From: Actinomycetota bacterium
GTDB taxonomy: Bacteria > Actinomycetota > Thermoleophilia > Solirubrobacterales > Solirubrobacteraceae
DNA length: 14,415 nt
Assembly: GCA_005883905.1 (NCBI GenBank)
Contig: VAYD01000183.1
Span: 1 to 14,415 of the forward strand
Reading direction: 5' to 3'
Of this stretch, positions 6,342 to 11,832 are shown in pieces. A model generated the notes under the pieces. That model was not told where the DNA came from and searched no databases. It saw only the letters and a program-made list of their open reading frames with translations. Numbering within the stretch: position 1 is the stretch's first letter; every line of letters starts with the position of its first letter. The translations under genes and the position numbers were made by a program.

Positions 6342-7187
6342 ATGCCCGAGCTGCCCGAGGTGGAGACGATTCGCCGTCACCTCGCGCCGCGCGTGGAGGG
6401 CCGGGTGCTCACCGAGCTGGACATCGAGGATCCGCGCTGGTGTGAACCGCTGGCGCCCGCCGAGCTGCGCGACGCCGTCGAAGGCCGGGTCGTCGAGAAG
6501 CTCGGGCGGCGCGGCAAGTACCTGGTGTGGGAGCTGGCCGACGAGGTCTTCCTGCTCGTGCACCTGCGCATGACCGGGACGCTGCTGCTCGACCCGGCGC
6601 CCGGTGTCCTGTACCGGCGGGTGCGGTTCGTGCTGTCCGACGGGCACGAGCTGGCGTTCTGCGATCCGCGCCGCTTCGGGACCGGCCAGCTCGTGGTCGG
6701 CTCGGACGCGCTGAAGGCGTTCTTCGCCACCCGCGTCGGCCTCGAGCCGCTCGGGTCCGAGCTGACGGGCGAGACCCTGCGGGCGCTGGCGAAGGGCCGC
6801 CGCGCGCCGATCAAGGCGTTCCTGCTCGACCAGCGGCGGATCGCGGGCGTCGGGAACATCTACGCCGACGAGGCGCTGTTTCGCGCGCGCGTGCACCCGC
6901 TGCGCCCGGCCGGCTCGCTCAAGCGGGCGCAGTACGACGAGCTGGCGGCCGCTGTGCAGGAGGTGCTGGCGGCCGGGATCGACGCCGGCGGCGCGTCGAT
7001 CGACGACTTCCGCCATCCCGACGGCGTGTCGGGCGCGTTCCAGAACGGCTTCCTGGTGCACCTGCGCCGCGGCGAGTCCTGCGTGCGCTGCGGCAGCGAG
7101 ATCGTGAAGTTCGTCGCCGCCGGGCGCGGAACCTATGCGTGCGAGACCTGCCAGCCACGCCCTCGGATTCGCCGGACCGTCGGATAG
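6342..7187 (+). CDS. mutM: Formamidopyrimidine-DNA glycosylase (Fpg/MutM)
   Basis: A 281-residue base-excision repair enzyme that removes 8-oxoguanine and formamidopyrimidines and nicks the abasic site. The N-terminus PELPEVE supplies the catalytic Pro2 nucleophile and Glu3. Lys59 in RRGKYL is the conserved DNA-contacting Lys. The helix-two-turn-helix part includes RRIAGVGNIYADEALF. The C-terminal zinc finger has Cys247, Cys250, Cys267 and Cys270. Length and motifs are normal for the family and no key residue is missing. In other bacteria mutM often sits near polA or coaE; here it is followed after 11 bases by a putative peptide precursor, and its stop codon overlaps a promoter-like hexamer for that gene. 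Confidence 0.95.
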   Translation: MPELPEVETIRRHLAPRVEGRVLTELDIEDPRWCEPLAPAELRDAVEGRVVEKLGRRGKYLVWELADEVFLLVHLRMTGTLLLDPAPGVLYRRVRFVLSDGHELAFCDPRRFGTGQLVVGSDALKAFFATRVGLEPLGSELTGETLRALAKGRRAPIKAFLLDQRRIAGVGNIYADEALFRARVHPLRPAGSLKRAQYDELAAAVQEVLAAGIDAGGASIDDFRHPDGVSGAFQNGFLVHLRRGESCVRCGSEIVKFVAAGRGTYACETCQPRPRIRRTVG

Positions 7188-7190
7188 TCT
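7185..7190 (+). promoter_or_regulatory. Candidate leaderless -10 element for the precursor peptide (TAGTCT)
   Basis: TAGTCT starts with the mutM stop codon TAG and ends eight bases before ATG 7199. Hexamer and spacing are identical to those before the DUF3866 gene at 2527. There is no Shine-Dalgarno in the 11 bases between mutM and the peptide, so leaderless expression or read-through from mutM would be needed. Confidence 0.45.
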
Positions 7191-7198
7191 GCCGCGCT

Positions 7199-7315
7199 AT
7201 GGACCAGAACGAGCAGCAGGACACCGACTACGAGGCGCCGAAGGTCGAGGACCTCGACGTCAAGGAGAGCCCGGCCACGACTGCGGCCGGCGCCGCCGTC
7301 TCGCCGCCCGCCTGA
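7199..7315 (+). CDS. Putative RiPP precursor peptide (38 residues)
   Basis: A short gene placed exactly between mutM and a radical SAM gene. The first 23 residues are strongly acidic (nine Asp/Glu) and contain YEAPKVEDLD (Tyr11, Pro14, Val16, Leu19). This fits the YxxPx(L/V) leader motif bound by PqqD-like RRE proteins in lasso peptide systems. The last 15 residues (SPATTAAGAAVSPPA) are small, uncharged Ala/Thr/Ser/Pro/Gly/Val and would be the core. The peptide has no Cys, Trp or His, so thioether or Lys-Trp crosslinks are ruled out. Ser24, Thr27, Thr28 and Ser35 are possible kinase targets; the Ala, Val and Pro residues are possible radical SAM targets. The TGA stop is five bases before a possible TTG start of the radical SAM gene. 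Precursor status is inferred from size, composition, motif and context. Confidence 0.65.
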   Translation: MDQNEQQDTDYEAPKVEDLDVKESPATTAAGAAVSPPA

Positions 7316-7320
7316 GGGCT

Positions 7321-8763
7321 TTGCTTCAGCAACGCCTGCCCGCCCCGGTCCGGCGTGTCGCGCGCCGGGCGCGGTGGCGGTCGCCCGCGGGACGCCCTCC
7401 GGCGTCGCCGGTGGGCGTCAAGCTGGAGCTCACGCACGCCTGCAACCTGCGCTGCGGCTTCTGCTACACGGACTCTCCGCGCCACACCCTGGCCCGCACC
7501 CCCGAGCTGGCGGACGCCGACTGGCTGGCGATCGTCGACGAGGCGATCGAGCTCGGCGTCCTGGAGGCGGTGATCACGGGGGGCGAGCCGCTGCTGCGCC
7601 GCGAGCTGACCCTCGCCGTGATCGAGCGGCTCGATGCCGCCGGCGTGGGAACGACGCTGAACACGAACGGCTGGTTCGCCGACGACGCGCTGGCCGACCG
7701 GCTCGCGGCATGCCGCGGCCTCTCCGTCTTCGTCTCGCTCGACGGGGCGACCTCGGCCACCCACGACGGCAGCCGCGGCGTGCCGGGGAGCTGGGCGCGC
7801 GGGGTGGCCGGGATCGACCGCATGCTGTCGCGCGACGTGCCGGTCCGGGTCGTGCACGTGGTCACTCCGGACACCGAGCCGGAGACCGAGGCGCTGATCG
7901 AGCTCTGCTGGCAGCTCGGGGTCAAGTCGGTGCAGATGACGCCTGTGGTGCCCACCGGCGCGGCGGCCCGCGGCGGCGAGTGGAAGGTCGACTCGGCCCG
8001 CCTGCGGCGGATCGCCGACCGTGCCGGCGCGCAGTGGCCGGGCATGCCCGTCAGCGTCCGCACCGGCTCCGTGAACGACGGCATGGGGCCGACGCGAAGG
8101 ACGCCGTTGAGCCTGCTCGTGCGCCCGAGCGGCACGGTGCGGATCGAATCCATCAACCCGTTCTCGTTCGGCGACGCGCGACGCGACGGCCTGGCGAGCT
8201 GTTGGGCGCGGATCGCCGAGGGCTTCGACGCTCCGGAGCTGATGGCGTGGGACCGCAAGCTCGGCGTCATCGGCGACTACGCCAGGCAGGACGTCGTGCC
8301 CTACCTCGACGACGACGTTCCCGCCGACGCGGCGAGCACCTCCGCCGCCGCGCGCGCCGCCGCGCTCAGCGCGCCGGTCCCGGCCAAGGCGAGGGCGCGT
8401 GAGCCTGGGCCCTACGCGAGTGTCGCCGGCGCGCACGCCCACGCCCGCGAGCTTGCGCTCGCGCGCCGCTACCGCAGCGGGGCGGTCCGCGTCAGCGGCC
8501 AGCACGTACGGATCCCCGCCACCGGCGCGATCACGCGCCTCAACGCGACGGCGCTCACTGTGCTCGACGCGTGCTCGCCGGGCACGGCGGCCGACGTGAT
8601 GGCTGCGCTGCGGGCCGCGTACCCGTCCGAGCCACCGGACCGGATCGAGCGCGACGTGCGCGGGACGATCCGCTCGTTGGCCGCGCGGGGCATCCTGCGC
8701 CCCGCGCTCGCCGCCGGCGATCTGCCGTCGACGGCCGACGGCACCGTCGACCTGCCGGTTTAG
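7321..8763 (+). CDS. Radical SAM peptide-modifying enzyme with C-terminal PqqD-like (RRE) domain
   Basis: From TTG 7321 the protein has 480 residues. Cys41, Cys45 and Cys48 in ACNLRCGFC form the CxxxCxxC site that holds the [4Fe-4S] cluster cleaving S-adenosylmethionine, and GGEP at 87-90 is the usual SAM contact. After the barrel, GTVRIESINPFSFGDAR followed by SCW looks like a SPASM/twitch region without its cluster cysteines. A disordered Ala-rich linker leads to a PqqD-like domain at about 385-465 (GAITRLNATALTVLDAC), expected to bind the leader of the neighbouring peptide. The start is uncertain: GTG 7411 (450 residues) skips an Arg-rich stretch, while TTG 7321 is five bases after the precursor stop and could be coupled. 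The product modification is unknown. The stop codon overlaps that of the opposing RRE gene. Confidence 0.88.
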   Translation: MLQQRLPAPVRRVARRARWRSPAGRPPASPVGVKLELTHACNLRCGFCYTDSPRHTLARTPELADADWLAIVDEAIELGVLEAVITGGEPLLRRELTLAVIERLDAAGVGTTLNTNGWFADDALADRLAACRGLSVFVSLDGATSATHDGSRGVPGSWARGVAGIDRMLSRDVPVRVVHVVTPDTEPETEALIELCWQLGVKSVQMTPVVPTGAAARGGEWKVDSARLRRIADRAGAQWPGMPVSVRTGSVNDGMGPTRRTPLSLLVRPSGTVRIESINPFSFGDARRDGLASCWARIAEGFDAPELMAWDRKLGVIGDYARQDVVPYLDDDVPADAASTSAAARAAALSAPVPAKARAREPGPYASVAGAHAHARELALARRYRSGAVRVSGQHVRIPATGAITRLNATALTVLDACSPGTAADVMAALRAAYPSEPPDRIERDVRGTIRSLAARGILRPALAAGDLPSTADGTVDLPV

Positions 8764-9047
8764 ACGTCCTGAATGAGCTCGCGGGCGCGCAGCGCGTCCA
8801 GGAACGCGGCCGCGTCGCGTTCGGCGACGGCGCGCTCGATGCCGTGGCGCTCGGAGAGGGCCTCAGCGATGTCGGCGGGTGTGCACGGCTCGGCGAGCAG
8901 ATCCCAGATCACGGCGCCGGTCGCATTCAGGCGCAGGTAGCGATCGCCGACCGGATCGAGGAGGACCGTCTCGCCGGCCACCGTCTCGGTCACCGCCCAC
9001 CCGACGCGCTGCACCTGTGCGGGCGCACCTACGATGTCGCCTCCCAT
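8760..9047 (-). CDS. Free-standing PqqD family / RRE peptide-binding protein
   Basis: A 95-residue winged-helix protein of the PqqD family, which binds leader peptides and hands them to modifying enzymes. Visible features are the beta-hairpin GETVLLDPVGDRYLRLN, the family signature NATGAVIWDLL and C-terminal helices ending DALRARELIQDV. This is a second RRE besides the one fused to the radical SAM enzyme; it may serve another substrate or step. ATG 9047 is chosen because TACAGT lies nine bases upstream. GTG 9014 with AGGTG eleven bases before it, or ATG 9074, are alternatives. The start codon overlaps that of the divergent kinase-like gene, and the stop (TAA) shares bases with the radical SAM stop (TAG) within TTAG. 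Confidence 0.85.
   Translation of the reverse strand: MGGDIVGAPAQVQRVGWAVTETVAGETVLLDPVGDRYLRLNATGAVIWDLLAEPCTPADIAEALSERHGIERAVAERDAAAFLDALRARELIQDV
9030..9035 (+). promoter_or_regulatory. Candidate -10 element for the kinase-like gene (TACGAT)
   Basis: TACGAT is ten bases before ATG 9046 with no Shine-Dalgarno between. It lies inside the coding region of the opposing RRE gene. If it is a -10 element, an ATG inside it at 9034 is not the start. Confidence 0.35.
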
Positions 9048-9894
9048 GGGGGCGACACTGTACGGGTACGCCATCGAGTCCGACCTGCCGCTGCCGCGCG
9101 CGCGCAGCGGGCCCGCGACGCGGGGCACGATCCGCGTGCGGGCGACCGACGAGGATCTGCTCGCCCGGCACGGGCGACTCGTTCGCTACGAACCCGCTGT
9201 CTGGGCCGTGGCGCGGACCCGCGAAGGGATCCTCGTCTGGTGTCCCGGGACCGGCAGCTACCACGCGGACGTCGCCGCCGGGCTCGTCGAGGTGCGCCCG
9301 GACGAGCGCTTCGAGGGGTTCCTCGAGCACCGGCTCGCCTGCCTGGTCGTGCCGTTGCTGCTGGCCGAGCGCGGCGATCTCGCGCTGCACGCGGCGGTGC
9401 TGGCGCGTGACGGGAGGGCGGTGGCGTTCTGCGGCGAGACGATGCGCGGGAAGTCGACGATCGCGGCGGAGCTCGCCGCACGCGGCTGCGACCTGCTCGG
9501 AGACGACAGCGCGGTGCTGTCGCTCGAGGGAGACGATGCGGTCACCGTCTGGCCCGGACCTTCGGGCTCGCGGCTCCGCAGCCCGGGGGAGCGTGCGCTG
9601 CGCCGCCTGGTCCATGCCGACCGCGGCCGCGACCAGACCGCTCCCGTGCCCCTCGCCGCCGCCGTCGTGCTCGACGAGCGCGGCGGCGACCGGATCGCGC
9701 TCGAGCAGATGGCGCCCGTGATCGCCGCCACGAGCCTGTACGCCTACGCGCCCCAGGCGGATGGTCCGGCGGTTGCGCGGACGTTCGCCCTGTCCGCGCG
9801 CCTCGCCGAACGGGTGCCGGTCTATCGCGCGCGGATGCCAGACGCACGCCGCGGCGCTGTTCAACGCAGTGATCTGATCCCCGCGGCCATGTAG
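9046..9894 (+). CDS. HPr kinase-like P-loop protein, putative peptide Ser/Thr kinase
   Basis: A 282-residue protein whose second half resembles the C-terminal domain of HPr kinase/phosphorylase. His115 in LALHAAVL precedes the Walker A loop GETMRGKST (130-138, Lys136) and the acidic LLGDDSAVL (Asp153, Asp154). The N-terminal 100 residues are not recognised. There is no HPr gene here. Relatives in lasso peptide clusters, such as the paeninodin kinase, phosphorylate a Ser of the peptide; a similar role on the 38-residue peptide is inferred. ATG 9046 overlaps the ATG of the RRE gene on the other strand by two bases; ATG 9034 in frame is an alternative. The last 34 bases overlap the opposing nucleotidyltransferase gene. 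Confidence 0.8.
   Translation: MGATLYGYAIESDLPLPRARSGPATRGTIRVRATDEDLLARHGRLVRYEPAVWAVARTREGILVWCPGTGSYHADVAAGLVEVRPDERFEGFLEHRLACLVVPLLLAERGDLALHAAVLARDGRAVAFCGETMRGKSTIAAELAARGCDLLGDDSAVLSLEGDDAVTVWPGPSGSRLRSPGERALRRLVHADRGRDQTAPVPLAAAVVLDERGGDRIALEQMAPVIAATSLYAYAPQADGPAVARTFALSARLAERVPVYRARMPDARRGAVQRSDLIPAAM
9057..9062 (-). promoter_or_regulatory. Candidate -10 element for the RRE gene (TACAGT)
   Basis: On the minus strand TACAGT is nine bases before ATG 9047, inside the coding region of the kinase-like gene. It mirrors the plus-strand hexamer at 9030-9035 around the shared CCATGG start. Confidence 0.35.
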
Positions 9895-10823
9895 CGCAGC
9901 CGCTCGCGCCCGTTCAGCGCGGCGAGCCTCCCGACGTGGACGGCGACCGGGCGCGGTGCGCACCACAGGGCGGTGCGCAGCGGGCCGAGCGGCGGTTTCG
10001 GCGGCCGCGGCGCCGATCGCTGCACGGCGAGGCCGGCGAACCGCTCGGCGGCGTGGAGCGCGAGATGGAGCTCCCACGCGACGCCGTGACGCGCGGCGAC
10101 GTCGAACGCGTGTGAAACGTCGGCCGCCCGCGCCGCAAGCGCGACGTCCTGCACCATCGCGAGCCGGCGGTCGGGGTGCGCGACGAGGTGCAGCGCGAGC
10201 GCGACGAGCAGCTCCGCCGTCGCGGGCACGATCGCTCCGTCCAGCGCGGCCCCGCCCCGCGCGAGAACGTCGCGATCCAGCGCGTTCGCGCGGGGGTCGT
10301 CGACCAGCCGCCAGTGGAGCTCGAGGCCGACCGCCTTCGTCCCGATCTCGCGCCCGAGCCCGAGCTCGTGGCCATAGGCCTCGGCGAAGCCCCGCCAAGG
10401 CTCGCCGCCTGCGACGCCCATCCGCGGCGCGCGGCTGAGCTGCCAGCCGTCCGCCTGCAGCGCCGTGGCGGCCAGGCGCAGCTGCGCCTTAGGCACGACG
10501 AGGTCCAGGTCGCCATACGCGCGAAGCTCGGGCGAGGGATGCAGCGCCGCGGCGGCCGGGCCCTTGACGAGCACCGGCGGCTCGCCGGCCGCGTCGGCGA
10601 CCACACGCGCGGCGTCCGGCAGCTGCGCGCGGACCAGCGCGGTCGACAGGGCGATCTGGCGGTGCGCATCGAGCAGCGGTGAAGCCGGATCGGCGCGCAC
10701 GGCATAACCCTGGAGCCGGTGATAGAGGGCTGCGCGCGTCGTGGCACAGTCGTGCGGCAGCGGGCGTCCCTCGGTCAGGAGTGCGGTCAGCGCCGGGAGC
10801 TGCGCGGCGTGGGCGAAATGCAC
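9861..10823 (-). CDS. Nucleotidyltransferase-fold protein (NTP_transf_5-like)
   Basis: A 320-residue protein of the uncharacterised nucleotidyltransferase family often found in RiPP and polysaccharide clusters. The signature is VLVKGPAAA (Lys87, Gly88) followed by ELRAYGDLDLVV, with Arg101 and the metal-binding pair Asp105 and Asp107. The remaining C-terminal two-thirds are helical with several His and Arg (for example LELHWRLVDD). Such genes accompany HPr-kinase-like genes in some lasso peptide clusters, where they are thought to modify the peptide further; the donor here is unknown. The GTG start is three bases after the glutaredoxin stop, so both are probably one transcript. The 3' end overlaps the kinase-like gene by 34 bases on the other strand. 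Confidence 0.82.
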   Translation of the reverse strand: MHFAHAAQLPALTALLTEGRPLPHDCATTRAALYHRLQGYAVRADPASPLLDAHRQIALSTALVRAQLPDAARVVADAAGEPPVLVKGPAAAALHPSPELRAYGDLDLVVPKAQLRLAATALQADGWQLSRAPRMGVAGGEPWRGFAEAYGHELGLGREIGTKAVGLELHWRLVDDPRANALDRDVLARGGAALDGAIVPATAELLVALALHLVAHPDRRLAMVQDVALAARAADVSHAFDVAARHGVAWELHLALHAAERFAGLAVQRSAPRPPKPPLGPLRTALWCAPRPVAVHVGRLAALNGRERLRYMAAGIRSLR

Positions 10824-10826
10824 CGG

Positions 10827-11081
10827 CTACGCCGCAAGCAGCTGGCGAAGGCGGCCCGAGCGATCGGCCTCGACCGTCTCGCGGAACCCGCCGAGCACCT
10901 CGTCGCCGATCACGACCTGCGGGAATGAGAGCATTCCTGTGCGCTCCACCAGCTGTGCGCGACCCTCGGGATCCTTGGACAGGTTGACCTCTTCGTACAC
11001 CACACCCCGCTGCGCCAGCAGCTGCTTGACGCGCAGGCAGAACGAACACGGCTCGGTGGTGTACACAGTGATCTGGGCCAT
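10827..11081 (-). CDS. Glutaredoxin family protein
   Basis: An 84-residue thioredoxin-fold protein with the active site CSFC (Cys12, Cys15) after TTEP, and the cis-proline loop LSFPQVVIG. It would reduce disulfides or mixed disulfides in the cytoplasm using glutathione, mycothiol or another small thiol. The active-site sequence is neither the classical CPYC nor, from memory, mycoredoxin-like CGYC. It is full length for the family. The gene is first in a minus-strand pair with the nucleotidyltransferase and divergent from recO across only 18 bases. A TATACT hexamer lies twelve bases before the ATG. Confidence 0.9.
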   Translation of the reverse strand: MAQITVYTTEPCSFCLRVKQLLAQRGVVYEEVNLSKDPEGRAQLVERTGMLSFPQVVIGDEVLGGFRETVEADRSGRLRQLLAA

Positions 11082-11093
11082 TTCGCTTTACAA

Positions 11094-11099
11094 AGTATA
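11094..11099 (-). promoter_or_regulatory. Candidate -10 element of the glutaredoxin gene (TATACT)
   Basis: The 18-base gap between the glutaredoxin and recO starts is unusually AT-rich for this window. On the minus strand it reads TATACT, then twelve bases, then ATG 11081, predicting a leader of about five bases. The same bases on the plus strand read TATAGT (11096-11101), but that hexamer overlaps the recO GTG and is too close to serve recO. Confidence 0.5.
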
Positions 11100-11819
11100 G
11101 TGGGACCGCTGCGCTCAGAGGCGGTCGTGCTGCGGTCGCTGCGCTACGGCGAGGCGGACAGGATTTTGCACCTCTATACCCCGATGCGAGGCCGCGTCGG
11201 CGCGATCGCGAAGGGCGTTCGGCGCACGCGCAGCCGGTTCGGCGGGCGGCTGGAGCCCTTCACCCACGCGGACCTGCAGCTGCACGAAGGCCGCAGCGAC
11301 CTGCTGACCGTCACGGGCGCCGACACGATCCACGCCCATGCGCGCCTGCGCGACGACGCGGCCGCGCTCGACGCCGCCGGCCGGGCGTGCGACGCGGTCT
11401 CGCGCCTGTTCGAGACCGGGGACCCGCACCCGGAGGTCTTCCACCTGCTGTGCAACGAGCTGCGACTGCTCGAGGCGGGACCGGCGCGTGCCACGCTCGC
11501 CAACCAGCTCGCGTTCCGGCTGAAGCTGCTGGTCGCCGCCGGCTTCGGCCCGCAGCTGTCGGCGTGCGCCTCGTGCGGCGAGCGCGAGCACCTCTTCGGC
11601 TTCTCCGGCGCCGCCGGCGGCGTGGTCTGCGAGGCGTGCGAGGCCTCGGCGTTCCCGCTCGACGAGGAAGCCCACGGCTTCATGGTCGAGGCGCTCGGGC
11701 GCCCGCTCGCGCAGGCGCCGGACGCCCAGCTGCGCGCCCTGCGCCAGGTCGAGCGGGCGATCACCGAGCTTGCCGAGCACCACGGGCACGTTCGTTTGCG
11801 CGCCGCAGCGGCAGGATAG
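11100..11819 (+). CDS. recO: DNA repair protein RecO
   Basis: A 239-residue recombination mediator that helps load RecA on SSB-coated DNA in the RecFOR pathway and anneals strands. The N-terminal OB-fold shows EAVVLRSLRYGEADRIL and KGVRRTRSRFGGRLEPF, both typical of RecO. A zinc finger follows with Cys156 and Cys159 (CASC) and Cys177 and Cys180 (CEAC). The GTG start at 11100 is set by the conserved N-terminus; no ribosome site or well-placed promoter hexamer is visible. The gene ends 13 bases before the ppdK start. Clear family member. Confidence 0.94.
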   Translation: MGPLRSEAVVLRSLRYGEADRILHLYTPMRGRVGAIAKGVRRTRSRFGGRLEPFTHADLQLHEGRSDLLTVTGADTIHAHARLRDDAAALDAAGRACDAVSRLFETGDPHPEVFHLLCNELRLLEAGPARATLANQLAFRLKLLVAAGFGPQLSACASCGEREHLFGFSGAAGGVVCEACEASAFPLDEEAHGFMVEALGRPLAQAPDAQLRALRQVERAITELAEHHGHVRLRAAAAG

Positions 11820-11822
11820 GAT
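11817..11822 (+). promoter_or_regulatory. Candidate -10 element or weak ribosome site for ppdK (TAGGAT)
   Basis: TAGGAT begins with the recO stop codon and lies ten bases before GTG 11833. It fits TANNNT, but the AGGA inside could instead act as a weak, rather distant Shine-Dalgarno. The two readings cannot be separated from sequence. Confidence 0.25.
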
Positions 11823-11832
11823 CGGCTCCACG

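Noticed and set aside
7199..7315. Sactipeptide or streptide precursor
   Set aside because: The peptide has no Cys for thioether bonds and no Trp for a Lys-Trp link.
7199..9047. PQQ or mycofactocin biosynthesis
   Set aside because: PqqD-like and radical SAM parts are present, but the peptide lacks the PqqA Glu/Tyr core and the mycofactocin C-terminal Val-Tyr, and the enzyme lacks the SPASM cysteines of PqqE and MftC.
9046..9894. True HPr kinase/phosphorylase (hprK) of sugar regulation
   Set aside because: The N-terminal domain does not match HprK, no HPr or PTS gene is nearby, and the context is peptide modification.
7199..10823. A conventional lasso peptide cluster
   Set aside because: The leader motif, RRE, kinase and nucleotidyltransferase fit, but there is no transglutaminase-like B2 protease and no asparagine-synthetase-like cyclase in the window, and the peptide core lacks an acidic ring residue.
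11087..11101. A recO promoter formed by TTTACA and TATAGT
   Set aside because: The two hexamers are only three bases apart, and TATAGT overlaps the recO GTG, so initiation would fall inside the gene. The minus-strand reading for glutaredoxin fits better.
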